The notes under the pieces: model-generated
Told to the model about the DNA's origin: nothing
Database searches by the model: none
The model's input: only the letters and a program-made list of their open reading frames with translations
Source: Symbiodinium natans
Taxonomy: Eukaryota; Sar; Dinophyceae; Suessiales; Symbiodiniaceae
NCBI GenBank assembly: GCA_905221605.1
Contig: CAJNDS010000367.1
Coordinates: 1 to 20,000, forward strand
Length of the DNA stretch: 20,000 nt
Reading direction: 5' to 3'
Shown: positions 1 through 9,015 of the stretch, in pieces
How positions within the stretch are numbered: position 1 is the stretch's first letter
How the letters are laid out: each line of letters opens with the position of its first letter
Program-made: the position numbers and the translations under genes

Positions 1-2
<2 letters not shown>

Positions 3-75
<73 letters not shown>
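3..75. repeat. (GT)n microsatellite
   Basis: An uninterrupted GT dinucleotide run of about 36 copies opens the window. Long perfect GT/CA runs are typical of nuclear eukaryotic DNA and rare in bacteria. It reads as alternating Cys-Val in two frames, which is an artefact. Confidence 0.97.
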
Positions 76-76
<1 letters not shown>

Positions 77-499
77 CACACCGCTGTACATGCGGGAACG
101 TCAACAAGCACTGCGTACGAGAGCGAAAAGAAGCACGAATTTGCGATCTAACAAGTTTTTTGCACATGATGTTCAGCAGGGGGCAGGAGCACCATTGCAA
201 GTCTCCTGCCAACGAAGACACTTGCAATTGGTGGTGAAGCGTTCTGGGACGCCAGAACGTGTACCTGCGTGATCGTCTTAGACATCCTGTAATGCAAGCT
301 GTGCATTGGTTCCGTACTCGCTGTTGTTCAACTACCTCAACCACAACGCAGTTTTCAACCTGGATTTCGTATTTTGCTTGGCATGTGGGTGAATTCTTGA
401 TGCCGTGAGCATGACACACCCCAAACCCCAGAAGACCTCGAGCCCATCAAGCTTGAGTGGATCGTGATGCTTTCAGCTTGTGTGTTGTGAATAGCAGCT
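76..499. other. Non-coding stretch between two repeats
   Basis: Balanced base composition, no convincing ORF and no recognisable RNA gene. GAGCATGA-like words begin near 407 and 517 and lead into the minisatellite that follows. Nothing else is seen here. Confidence 0.5.
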
Positions 500-870
500 G
501 AGCAGAATTGCGTGAGCATGTCATTTCAGCATGGTGATGGAACATGTCGAGCATGATGATGGACGAAAGCATGGAGAAGGTTCGGAACATGAGTGTTAGA
601 GCATATGAGCATGCACTGTGCAGCATCGGAGCGCGATGAGCAGAGTTGCGCGAGCATGAAGTTTGTAGCATCAGACCATGAATCGTGGAGCATCTGAATG
701 TGCTGAGCAGAGTTGTGCGAGCATGACTTGTGGAGCATCAGAGCATGAATTGTAGAGCTTCTGAGCGTGGTGAGCAAGCTTCTGAGCGTGGTGAGCAAGC
801 TTGGTTGAGCATGAGTGGTGGAGCATCAGAGCATGACTTGCAGAGCATCTGAGCGTGATGAGCACAGTTG
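500..870. repeat. Degenerate 67-bp-period minisatellite
   Basis: The phrase GAGCAGAGTTG and close variants recurs at 500, 638, 705, 793 and 860. The spacings are 138 (about two units), 67, 88 (67 plus 21) and 67. Between the later copies the phrase GAGCATCAGAGCATGA recurs. The extra 21 bases come from a perfect direct duplication at 757-777 and 778-798. Because 67 is not a multiple of three, each unit shifts the reading frame, so all three minus-strand frames show the same Ser-Cys-Ser-Asp-Ala-type peptide pieces; these are not genes. Confidence 0.85.
757..798. repeat. Perfect 21-bp tandem duplication
   Basis: Two identical 21-base copies (757-777 and 778-798), starting GCTTCTGAGCG and ending GTGAGCAA, sit inside the larger 67-bp array. 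The start of a third copy (GCTT) follows. This looks like a recent slippage or unequal-exchange event within an older, diverged array. Confidence 0.9.
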
Positions 871-1404
871 CAGGAACATTTGAAGTACCTTATAGCATAT
901 TTCATATAAACCTTCATTCGCGACCCTTCTACCTCATCACTTTCGGGCTCCTCTACTACCTCTTGCTTGAGCATCTCTACCTTCGGAGCATCTCCATCTA
1001 CCAGTTTATGTGGAAGCACTAAAACAAAAAGTGTGTTATACAGCCAGCCCGCCCTCGCCTTGGGCCGCGGGTGTAGGTGGAGCCTCGCTCCTACGCGTTC
1101 ATGCTGCCTATGTTAGTCTTCACTTCGGTGCGGACGCATAGGATAATCCAAAAATGTGAGCTCACCTGGCGAGTGAGAATGCAAAGTACTATTGTTTTCG
1201 TGCACTAGTAACATGCCGGGCCCACTAATGTGGGTGCCACCGATGCCCAGCAAGACGGCCGGCGTGCCGTATGTTCCTCGATTGTTAGTCCTGAACCAGC
1301 ATCCGGAGATGTTAGCAACATTCTTTTTGCTACGTCTTTGCCGTAACGGTTTCATAGGTCAGAGTAGTGAGTAGCTCGTACCCCAGCTACATCGGACTCG
1401 CACC
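871..1404. other. Non-coding leader upstream of the gene array
   Basis: A 0.5-kb region before the first gene. It has an AT-rich patch around 890-910, a GC-rich patch around 1040-1100 and a short C(TTCG)G-capped hairpin near 1124-1133. Short ORFs exist on both strands (about 60 codons on plus, 80 on minus) but show no domain and overlap each other, so I do not call them genes. It probably holds the promoter and 5' leader of the gene at 1405, but no defined element could be identified. Confidence 0.4.
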
Positions 1405-4140
1405 ATGGACGGCTACCAGTGGTACCAACAAAGTTGGCAGTGGCAGCCTCCTCCTCCTCCTCCACCAGACTATCAAGCACATCCTCCTCCTCCTCCTCCT
1501 CCCGAGACGCCACACCCGACGACACATTACCCAGGAGACGATCAAGGATGGCAAGGTCGATGGAATCAACACCCACCAGCCGGAGGAGTACACGCTCAAT
1601 ACCAGTGGCCACCCCACCAGGATGCAGCATCTCTACGGCCACAATGGATAGCACCAGCCGCGTTCTTGGATCAAATGCAATTCGGCCCTCCGACGCACAG
1701 TCGTGATGATGCAGCAGGATACGCACCTTCGAGTCAAACGACGGGCCCACATTCACCGACGACCAACCAGAACATCCATCTTCACCACCAACATGCCAGT
1801 CCTCAACAACATGGTCGCAGCGATCACCCGGAAGCACGACCAGCACCTCTACATCCACAACCTCACTCCTACCCCCAGACCACAAGTCATTGGCAGAATC
1901 CGGACCCACCTCCGTATTTTCAGCATGGTCAGCAATATCATCAAGGCCAAGATCCACGACCAGACCACCACCCTCGAGACCTTGCGCACCACCATCAACA
2001 ACAAAGCCCTCCTCAGGGTCGACCAGAATGGAATCAAGCCGCACCTCGGCCAGCACACCATCTTCGGCAACAGATGAATGTTCCACAACGAGCAGATCAT
2101 CCCGTGTTCGCGCAAGCAGAGCCTCATCCTCCAGTTCGAGAAGGACCTTACCCCATCTCCCTACTAAATACCCCTGGCGCCTGTGCACATCGAGATCCAG
2201 CAGAACACGGCCAGCCACGTCAGCAAGATGCTCCAGTTGACGCACAACACCCAGACCAAGGACGCAGATCTCAGCAAGACCCCACTCAAGTATATGCTCA
2301 CCGAGATCCGCAGCGAGACGCAGCACGACAGGAGCCTTTGTCACAGTCCAGACCATTTCCGGCACTTCAGCGATCTATGCCCACCCAGATTTCTGACACA
2401 CCACAAGATGACCATCAAAGAGACCAACCGGTTCATCACGGAGAACATCCACCACCTCGTCAAGCCCCAGAACCACCCTCCCAAACCACGTCGATGACGA
2501 CACCATCCCAGATGACGGAGATGTTCACGTGCATCACAGGCATGATTGAGAAAGTCGTGGCACCGCTACTTCAGTCCCATGCCAGAGTCGCCCCAACGCA
2601 ACTACAACATCCTGGCGACCAACACAGAGCAGAGTCCTTTACCACACACCACACCCGAAGTCGCAGCCGAACCACCTATGAGCCCAGCCCAGCCCACCCC
2701 AGGAGCACCAGATCTACGCGACACACGCACATCTCCCATTCACCCCACAGCCCCGCACCCAACCCCCCCCACCAGACAGACAGAACCAGACGGCCACGCA
2801 GTCCAAGAAGATCCAGATCCACACGTCGACACTCGGAAGAAGCCGAATCGCGAACATCGAGAAGGCGCTCTTCTCCGGTTCATCATCACCGCACGTCCCA
2901 ACCAACACCATCACAACGCAGCCCCTCCCCAAGCAGCACCAGGCGCAGAGGCACGACCGTCGTTCTCACCCCCGCGCTCCACCGATCTGCTTCACACACG
3001 GCGACCCACAGTGACACACCTGCTTCCTCATCCCGACTACCCCAAGCACCCTCAGAAGCCACTTCACACAATGCAGGAACAGAAACCGAATCAGGCTTCA
3101 AGCCTGAAGAACGTCGACGCATGAAGATGCTCTACCAAGACGCCTTGGCGGACCCCTACAGGCTCGCGTGTGTGTCCGAGATGTACCACCAACAAGACCC
3201 ACCACCGCCCATGGACCCTTCCAGCACAGGCGTCCGGTACATGAACGACATCATGCACCACATCGCCAACCTCACCCAAGGACAACCCCTTTGGCTCTCC
3301 AACCCAGCACAGATGGCCATCCGCCAGGTGGCAAGATCCTTCGCTTGCTCTCACTACAAGATCACGCCCTTCCTCGGCAAGTTCAGAAATCGCCCCAGCA
3401 CGGACACGGTGATCCACCCGGAGCTCATCCACGTCGACCCCTACAGCAACAAACAGGACACCACCGACTACCCACTGGTACAGGTCCTCGTCATACCACT
3501 ACGCACCACCAAGCCTCCACCTCACGCACACGATGCCAACAGTCCATCACCTCCCAAGCACAAGGGCGCCTACAAGGCATATTGGTCACATGCTACCGAT
3601 GAAGCAGGCCTATGGCACATCCTGCGCGAGGGCTTCGTCAGACCCACGAATTGGGAGCCCACCAATTGGGATGACGACAACCTCCCCTACAACAAAGCAT
3701 ACTTACCCCACCGTGGGTTCAACGGATTCCACCAAGATAACTCACCCGACAACCTTCAACTCGGATTTTGCCACACCAACCTCCGCAAAGCCCTCCGCCT
3801 TCCAAAGGCCAGAGCAGGTCCTGCCGAACGAGAAATAGCCACAGGTTTCACCATATTTGGACGCGTCACATCGTCCACCTCCCAGCATAGCCACATGCGG
3901 CAGAAGGGAGGAGGATGGACGACTCAGAAGGCGCTCATCGAGGCACACTTCAACGACACCAGCCGAGCCAGTCGCAACTTCACTACCGTCTTCTCCCACA
4001 CCGAGAAGAGCGTCATTGATGCACAGTACGCTGAGATCACCGGGATCACCATCAACGTCTTCCACCCTAGACCCTCACCCACCACACCACCTCCAGTTCC
4101 CAACAGATCCCGAGACAATGAACGCGGACAACGACGTTGA
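1405..4140 (+). CDS. PQH/RS-rich protein with C-terminal ADP-ribosyltransferase-like domain
   Basis: A 911-residue protein. Residues 1-560 are low-complexity: Pro runs near 14-35, then Gln/His/Pro-rich sequence, then Arg-Ser-rich blocks around 415-500 that resemble SR-protein tails. A globular part begins near 565. It contains H729-A-T731, seven residues, then I739-L740-x-x-G743-F744. This matches the H-G-S/T-x7-I-L-x-x-G-L/F signature of PARP-type ADP-ribosyltransferases in order and spacing. A later Gly-Phe-x-Ile-Phe-Gly strand and a C-terminal E867-x-x-V-x-D segment sit where PARPs have their G-x-x-L-x-G-x-V strand and N-E-Y-x-V-Y-D catalytic-Glu strand. The middle catalytic Tyr is not assigned. 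The start is ATG in caccATGG. The ART call is motif-based inference; the enzyme could be inactive. The substrate is unknown. Confidence 0.8.
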   Translation: MDGYQWYQQSWQWQPPPPPPPDYQAHPPPPPPPETPHPTTHYPGDDQGWQGRWNQHPPAGGVHAQYQWPPHQDAASLRPQWIAPAAFLDQMQFGPPTHSRDDAAGYAPSSQTTGPHSPTTNQNIHLHHQHASPQQHGRSDHPEARPAPLHPQPHSYPQTTSHWQNPDPPPYFQHGQQYHQGQDPRPDHHPRDLAHHHQQQSPPQGRPEWNQAAPRPAHHLRQQMNVPQRADHPVFAQAEPHPPVREGPYPISLLNTPGACAHRDPAEHGQPRQQDAPVDAQHPDQGRRSQQDPTQVYAHRDPQRDAARQEPLSQSRPFPALQRSMPTQISDTPQDDHQRDQPVHHGEHPPPRQAPEPPSQTTSMTTPSQMTEMFTCITGMIEKVVAPLLQSHARVAPTQLQHPGDQHRAESFTTHHTRSRSRTTYEPSPAHPRSTRSTRHTHISHSPHSPAPNPPHQTDRTRRPRSPRRSRSTRRHSEEAESRTSRRRSSPVHHHRTSQPTPSQRSPSPSSTRRRGTTVVLTPALHRSASHTATHSDTPASSSRLPQAPSEATSHNAGTETESGFKPEERRRMKMLYQDALADPYRLACVSEMYHQQDPPPPMDPSSTGVRYMNDIMHHIANLTQGQPLWLSNPAQMAIRQVARSFACSHYKITPFLGKFRNRPSTDTVIHPELIHVDPYSNKQDTTDYPLVQVLVIPLRTTKPPPHAHDANSPSPPKHKGAYKAYWSHATDEAGLWHILREGFVRPTNWEPTNWDDDNLPYNKAYLPHRGFNGFHQDNSPDNLQLGFCHTNLRKALRLPKARAGPAEREIATGFTIFGRVTSSTSQHSHMRQKGGGWTTQKALIEAHFNDTSRASRNFTTVFSHTEKSVIDAQYAEITGITINVFHPRPSPTTPPPVPNRSRDNERGQRR

Positions 4141-4348
4141 CAACTACCTGAGCTGGCGAATCCTTCTTCCTCATCGTGAAGAGCAAAGTGACGATTTCTT
4201 TTTCACCTTCACGAACCCTCACTCGTGCGGCACCAGCGCGTTAATCACAGCATGTCAAAATGGAAGACATCAAGCGGAACAGGTCGCAGATTGGATGAAG
4301 TGCACCCCCACCCCACCACACATCACTCTGCAGTCCCGAACTGTTTGA
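4118..4348 (+). CDS. Small overlapping ORF or frame-shifted tail of the ART-like gene
   Basis: A 76-residue ORF in the +1 frame relative to the preceding gene, overlapping its last 23 bases. The product is protein-like rather than low-complexity: an acidic start (MNADNDVDNYLSWRILL), a Phe-rich strand (DDFFFTFTNPHSC) and an amphipathic helix (QAEQVADWMKC). The frame is also open and sensible for a few codons upstream of its ATG. So it could be a separate overlapping gene or the true C-terminus of the protein at 1405, reached after a frame change by indel, splicing or recoding. No family was recognised. Confidence 0.5.
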   Translation: MNADNDVDNYLSWRILLPHREEQSDDFFFTFTNPHSCGTSALITACQNGRHQAEQVADWMKCTPTPPHITLQSRTV

Positions 4349-4625
4349 AATCTCTGCACCGAGGTCTATGCATTTAGCCCGATGTGTGCGCTAGTTACGG
4401 ATTGCAATCGAATGCATGTAGTACAGCGTCACGGATGAATCAGCCTGTCTTTTCTTTTCGGCACATGAAACCACGCGTCAAGTGAATTCGTGCACTACTG
4501 TGATGCGTTAGACCTTGACCTTGAGAGACATGCTCCGGCCGCCTTTAGGTGTCGTTAGTGCTGATTGCATTTCGCATGCAGTTTTGCTCTTGACCATAAC
4601 GGATCATTAGACGCTCACTTTCATC
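4349..4625. other. Intergenic spacer
   Basis: The base composition returns to balance here: 4441-4500 contains 17 C, 13 A, 12 G and 18 T by count. A pyrimidine run (tcttttctttt) lies at about 4448-4458. A small perfect hairpin, TGCAT-TTCGC-ATGCA, lies near 4566-4580. No gene is seen; it presumably holds the 3' end of one transcription unit and the 5' leader of the next. Confidence 0.5.
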
Positions 4626-6674
4626 ATGGATCCGGCAGAAGATATGGAGCACGCCCTTCACCGCTGGCTAAGTGGACAAGTCGCTGATCATCAGGTCGTG
4701 CAAGTACTAGGGCCCCAAATACTACAAAGATGGCAAGCACTCTTGGTGAGTATCGTGGAGGAGGATGACACCCCCATCATCACGGACACGTCGTCGATGC
4801 CAGCCAGACCATGGACGACCAACATGCTCGGCACCACTGACGAGGGCACCAGCAACACCGTCAACAGATTTCGACAGCAAACCATGAAGGCCAAGATACT
4901 GCACCAATCCAGATTGCGCGCGGTGCAGACCGACTACCCCGAGATAATCGGCCAAGGACGACTACAAGACATGGAAATCAAACCCGGTCGAGTTCTCGCC
5001 TCCGCGGAAAACCACGGTACCATGCCCCATACCCTTCCCCCTCCAACCTCCTCACAAGACCATGCGAACCAATTCCAGAGATGGTATCCCAATCGACAAA
5101 CACCACCCCAGGACCACGCCACCGGCATGTCCATGGATTATGCGGGCACGTACCAACCTGTCAGAGACCTACAAACCTGGCACACTGGAGCCTTCCCACA
5201 CATTCCCGTACCTCCCGACCGCACAGTACCTCCTCCCGAAGAACGGCATCACAGAGAAGACAGATCCAGGTCGCCACTTCGAAACCCTGGTGTCCACACG
5301 ATGGGCACGCACGTCAGCAGCTTGCAACAACTGCTAGACAGCCTTGAATCAGCTGTGGACGCGCAATCCGTCACACAACATCACGACCAAGGCCGGCTAC
5401 GCCCAGTTCTACCAGTGGATCAGATAGAGAAAGTGCAGCCGCAGTGGTGGAGACGACCGATTCGACCGGAACTTGTTCACATGCTACCTCCGGTTGAACC
5501 ACACCATTGGGAACTCCAAGAGGACGGCACACCCGTCATTCGATTCTTCCCCAACCGCATGACCTTCCTCCCGAAGCAGCTGGTGCACAAGTTCCCCTCA
5601 CTCCAACAAGAACTTCACAACAGCATCCTCATGACCTGGGACCAATACAAGGACGACGCATCCACCCACGTCCAGATGGCACGCTACGCCGACTCCGTCG
5701 ACATTCCCCAACCCAAGCCCCTACACCTACGACTACGTGCCCTCCTACACGAAATTCTATCAGGAACCGCTGCAGTTCACATTCTACAGTTCACAGCCAT
5801 ACAGTTTAGGATGCTCGTACGCAAAGGTACTTGCCCAGATTTGGCCACAATGCCCAACCTCTATCAGCTCTGGCACTGGGGCTACATCAAATTCCGAAGT
5901 GTGAACCCGGAACTCTGGATGTTCACACACAACTTCGCAGATCCCAGAACTATGGGCAGGCTGGAGCAGACCTGCACTCACTTCCACAGAGTCTGGTCAG
6001 CACACGTCCTACCCAGCGCAGCAGGATTGGTACCCCTGCTTCCGCCTATACAAGACCTCTGCGTGGTGCTCCATAGCACTACGCCACACTTCCACCAGCC
6101 GATGCTTGCGAAGTACAACACCATCTCGGGCATCATGACCATGCAGGCGGTTAGCAACATAGTCTTCCGCAAGGCTCACCATGACCTACAGCTCCACAGA
6201 ACATGGCCCAGCATCGATTCCCACACAGAATGCCTTCAGGGAACCAATACGTTCCAGATTCCGGACCACTGGTCAACTAACATATGGACCGACACGCTTC
6301 AGAAGCTCACCCGCACGACCAGCTGGACGCCACCCTCCACTTCCGACATCCGCACCAAACTCACCATCGACCACCTCCACAGCGACACACTGCCCACCAT
6401 GGTATGGACACCGAGATGCGCCTTACCCCTCACCTCACAACAGATCCACGCAGTTCAAGTCTCCACCCAAGCAGCACATGTACTACATCGACTTTGGGAC
6501 CCACTCATCTTCACCTTTGCGGACCCTTGCCACACCATCGACGGTTTCGACGCCAAGCGGACAAGCCGGCCTGATTTGATCGGCAAATTTCACCGACTCA
6601 GTCCAGGAGGACAAATGCCAATGTTAGCAATCCCGGCCAGCAGCGTGATGGAGACACAGTTGGACTGGGCCTAG
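4626..6674 (+). CDS. Large unknown protein, paralogous family member (D)
   Basis: A 682-residue protein starting at catcATGG. Residues 1-40 form a predicted helix, about 50-230 are low-complexity with a short RSRSP patch, and about 260-682 look globular and rich in Trp, His and Leu. No known domain was recognised. The C-terminal third has C536-L-Q and R-C598-A-L-P-L motifs that mirror S-C-L-Q and T-C-A-I-P-M in the protein at 13978, in the same order. An N-terminal strand (VIRFF) followed by a helix resembles the starts of the 13978 and 15658 proteins. I infer a diverged family of unknown function. The ORF ends in TAG, but the same frame stays open for another 115 codons. Confidence 0.8.
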   Translation: MDPAEDMEHALHRWLSGQVADHQVVQVLGPQILQRWQALLVSIVEEDDTPIITDTSSMPARPWTTNMLGTTDEGTSNTVNRFRQQTMKAKILHQSRLRAVQTDYPEIIGQGRLQDMEIKPGRVLASAENHGTMPHTLPPPTSSQDHANQFQRWYPNRQTPPQDHATGMSMDYAGTYQPVRDLQTWHTGAFPHIPVPPDRTVPPPEERHHREDRSRSPLRNPGVHTMGTHVSSLQQLLDSLESAVDAQSVTQHHDQGRLRPVLPVDQIEKVQPQWWRRPIRPELVHMLPPVEPHHWELQEDGTPVIRFFPNRMTFLPKQLVHKFPSLQQELHNSILMTWDQYKDDASTHVQMARYADSVDIPQPKPLHLRLRALLHEILSGTAAVHILQFTAIQFRMLVRKGTCPDLATMPNLYQLWHWGYIKFRSVNPELWMFTHNFADPRTMGRLEQTCTHFHRVWSAHVLPSAAGLVPLLPPIQDLCVVLHSTTPHFHQPMLAKYNTISGIMTMQAVSNIVFRKAHHDLQLHRTWPSIDSHTECLQGTNTFQIPDHWSTNIWTDTLQKLTRTTSWTPPSTSDIRTKLTIDHLHSDTLPTMVWTPRCALPLTSQQIHAVQVSTQAAHVLHRLWDPLIFTFADPCHTIDGFDAKRTSRPDLIGKFHRLSPGGQMPMLAIPASSVMETQLDWA

Positions 6675-7022
6675 TTCCAAACCACTACAGCATCCAGTTC
6701 CTCGTTCAGATGGCTGTCTCTACCCCTTGCAGTCATCGGACACCCCAGAACACACTCGGTCTTTTGGACCCACCCGAAGATATCAGGCCAAATCCAACGT
6801 CACCAAGCTCTACATGTACATCAAACCACGTGGTTGGCGGTATCGGGAACACCTACAGCCTTCCAAGAGGATCCAGACATCAAGCAGAATCAAGCGCAAG
6901 CCACGCCAACTCAGGAGGAATGGACGGACTTCATCAACCAACGACAAGCTCTACTAGAACTTCAACGACGCACCACCGTTGACCAAGAAGCAGGCCAACA
7001 TCAATGGAAGTATGTGAAGTGA
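6675..7022 (+). CDS. In-frame continuation after TAG, 115 codons
   Basis: Directly after the TAG at 6672-6674 the same frame is open to a TGA at 7020-7022. The end looks coding, with an amphipathic helix (EEWTDFINQRQALLELQRR). The segment keeps the C/A-rich composition of the genes and loses it only after about 7022, where the true spacer seems to begin. It may be a read-through extension, the original C-terminus cut by a nonsense mutation, or a stop created by a base error. The other two plus frames are also open for 76 and 90 codons, so openness alone is weak evidence; frame continuity and composition are the better arguments. Confidence 0.5.
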   Translation, partial: FQTTTASSSSFRWLSLPLAVIGHPRTHSVFWTHPKISGQIQRHQALHVHQTTWLAVSGTPTAFQEDPDIKQNQAQATPTQEEWTDFINQRQALLELQRRTTVDQEAGQHQWKYVK

Positions 7023-7242
7023 TGAAGTCCCAGCAATGACAGTTTCACGATGGAACGAACTCAGCCACATGGACCCGTTGAGAGAAGTTGCAGCCATATG
7101 CACCTCACATCCTGCATGCAAGTTTTGGAACACGCTGTTTCTGCAAGTGTAGTGTTTCTTGCGCCTGACACAGCCGTTGCGTGCCTCACGTAGGCTTTTT
7201 CACTAACAGCTGAACATATCGGCATCCCCAGACCCCCGCGCC
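7023..7242. other. Intergenic spacer with likely acceptor site
   Basis: Balanced composition and no ORF of note. Near the next start the sequence reads TTTTT at 7196-7200, CTAAC at 7203-7207 and AG at 7208-7209, followed by a second candidate, CCCCAG, ending at 7231. This resembles a branch point plus 3' splice acceptor. In a dinoflagellate it would suit spliced-leader addition before the ATG at 7243. Confidence 0.4.
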
Positions 7243-8955
7243 ATGGCAGACAGACGTGATCGCCACGATCAACGGCATGCTCAATGGCATGCAGACCCAC
7301 ACAGACGAGGTAACCGTTCCAGACGATCCAGATCACCCAGAAGATTCAGCACGCCAAGACCATCTAGGAGGCATCGCACTAGGTCAGCATCACCGAGATC
7401 CACGCGCACATTCCACTCCAACCCACGTCCTAGCTCGGGACCAACTTTGACCCCCAGATCCACATTTACAACGTCCCACACGCCTCTTCATCACGGACAA
7501 GATTCGGCGCACAACCCACGACGAGATCGCCACCGTCACGATCAGCGACTCCCGGTATACGGGAACTCTCCCATCCAATCTACTCAATCTTCGGCCCCTA
7601 CCCCAGCCCGCCCTAACCCCAAAGAACGCGCCAAGGAAGTGCTCCAGGACATCTTTCACCAGCCCAACAATGACCTCCCAGACCACTGGGATTCCACCGA
7701 GCTGCTCTACGACAAAAACCAGTATGGAGGAGTCCAGATGCCCAGAATCGTACCTGCCACGTCATCGGCCAAGAAAAATGGCACGGCAGGTATGGATCCT
7801 TTCGACATAAAACTTTGGCAAGTGGCCTTCGAGGGCAAGCACAATTATATGTTGCGACAACTCGCCAACGGAAGATGGACTCAGTTCCAAGGCCACAAGT
7901 CACTACCCGATGCCGTGTTTCACATGAAACTCTCCACCTTCATCCGCAACCGCAACATTCGCATCGAGACCATCGCAGTCAACTATTGGAAGTGGAAAAA
8001 CGGTACTGAAATGCTGCCCTCTGAAGCCCAACGGAAGGAAGCCATGGAGATGCTCGTCGCCAACATTGGAGACCTCCTCATGCGCTACAACAATCCCCCC
8101 GCTGTACAACCCCAAGTACGTGCCCAACTAGCACAGAAAGAAGCGGAGATAGCAGGATTACGCGCACAGCTGGCAAGTCAGAGCCGCAAGACACCCTTCC
8201 CGCAGGGCATCATCCCACCTACCCAAACCCAGATGCCCAACTTCTTCGAAACAGGCACCAGCAAGACTTCACCATCATCCGGTAAACAACCACATCCACA
8301 CCGAGATCCGTGCGCTCAGGACAACACCCACGACCTTGTGCAGGTTATCGACGCCGACGACACCCAAGTATCGCAACCGATAGCATCCGAAGTGGCCGAA
8401 CAAGCACCTCAACCCCCTCCCCCTCTTCACCCCCACCCGCCTACCGTGGAAGACGAGCTGGACCCCAACCTCATTGGAGGCATCACCACACCCTCCTACC
8501 AGCCCAGCCCAAGATCTCCGGGTACAGGTGAACCAGCATCCAGCCGCCCGTTCGAATCACCAGGCGGCAGACAAAACAAAGTCCTCCTCGACATCGTCAA
8601 CGCATTCGACGACGAAGAACTCATCCAGTATCTTAGCGGCATAGCTCCGCAGCGAGAACCAGGTGACAAGGCCAAAATGGACAAGATCCGACAAGTACAT
8701 GAACTCACCAGCTCGCTATCAAGATACGCGGCCCCGTCAGCAACAACCTGGATCTCCACCCTCAAGATGTCTGGGCCTAAACTACAGGCCCAGAAAGAAA
8801 TTGCCAAGAGACTCACGGTGTATGCGGAGGCGCATCCAAAAGATCAGGCATACCAGGACATGGTGAAGGCCTGGTCACTTCCCAAGCTCACCAACACAGC
8901 AGGGACGGCAGCAGTCGCTATCGTGGTAGCAGGCCTCGCTTCATACCTACATTGA
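7243..8955 (+). CDS. RS-rich protein with coiled coil and hydrophobic C-terminal tail
   Basis: A 570-residue protein starting at gccATGG. Residues 1-110 are Arg/His/Ser-rich with SR-like repeats (RRSRSPRR). About 125-305 is a globular, Trp-containing region with no family recognised. About 300-328 is a short coiled coil (QKEAEIAGLRAQL). About 330-455 is Pro-rich and disordered. About 456-550 is helical, and the last ~20 residues (AGTAAVAIVVAGLASYL) form a hydrophobic stretch followed only by His. That end looks like a tail anchor, which is unusual for an SR-like protein. The helical C-terminal region could be a multimerisation domain. Function is unknown; nucleic-acid binding through the basic N-terminus is a guess from composition. 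Confidence 0.8.
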   Translation: MADRRDRHDQRHAQWHADPHRRGNRSRRSRSPRRFSTPRPSRRHRTRSASPRSTRTFHSNPRPSSGPTLTPRSTFTTSHTPLHHGQDSAHNPRRDRHRHDQRLPVYGNSPIQSTQSSAPTPARPNPKERAKEVLQDIFHQPNNDLPDHWDSTELLYDKNQYGGVQMPRIVPATSSAKKNGTAGMDPFDIKLWQVAFEGKHNYMLRQLANGRWTQFQGHKSLPDAVFHMKLSTFIRNRNIRIETIAVNYWKWKNGTEMLPSEAQRKEAMEMLVANIGDLLMRYNNPPAVQPQVRAQLAQKEAEIAGLRAQLASQSRKTPFPQGIIPPTQTQMPNFFETGTSKTSPSSGKQPHPHRDPCAQDNTHDLVQVIDADDTQVSQPIASEVAEQAPQPPPPLHPHPPTVEDELDPNLIGGITTPSYQPSPRSPGTGEPASSRPFESPGGRQNKVLLDIVNAFDDEELIQYLSGIAPQREPGDKAKMDKIRQVHELTSSLSRYAAPSATTWISTLKMSGPKLQAQKEIAKRLTVYAEAHPKDQAYQDMVKAWSLPKLTNTAGTAAVAIVVAGLASYLH

Positions 8956-9015
8956 CTAGGTACCCTACTCACAACTCAGCAACCCTCCAGACGACTCAAC
9001 CGCATACACTCCTCC

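Noticed and set aside
3-272. Cys-Val repeat ORFs at the left edge
   Set aside because: They are the GT microsatellite read as codons, with no protein-like sequence beyond it.
891-1019. Minus-strand acidic peptide running into the minisatellite
   Set aside because: Its longer part is minisatellite translation and the remaining ~43 codons show no domain.
1113-1374. Opposing 60- and 80-codon ORFs in the leader
   Set aside because: They overlap on opposite strands, lack domains, and have spacer-like composition.
1352-2365. 337-codon minus-strand ORF rich in Val, Leu, Asp and Glu
   Set aside because: It lies antisense to the PQH-rich arm of the 1405 gene. The composition of that arm removes stops on the other strand, and the product has no recognisable domain.
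1703-2497. Protein-like +1 frame inside the 1405 gene (1703-2077 and 2183-2497)
   Set aside because: It is interrupted by stops at about 2078 and 2165, whereas the main frame is open for 911 codons. CAN and CCN codons read one base later give Ile, Thr, Lys and Asn, which explains the ordinary look.
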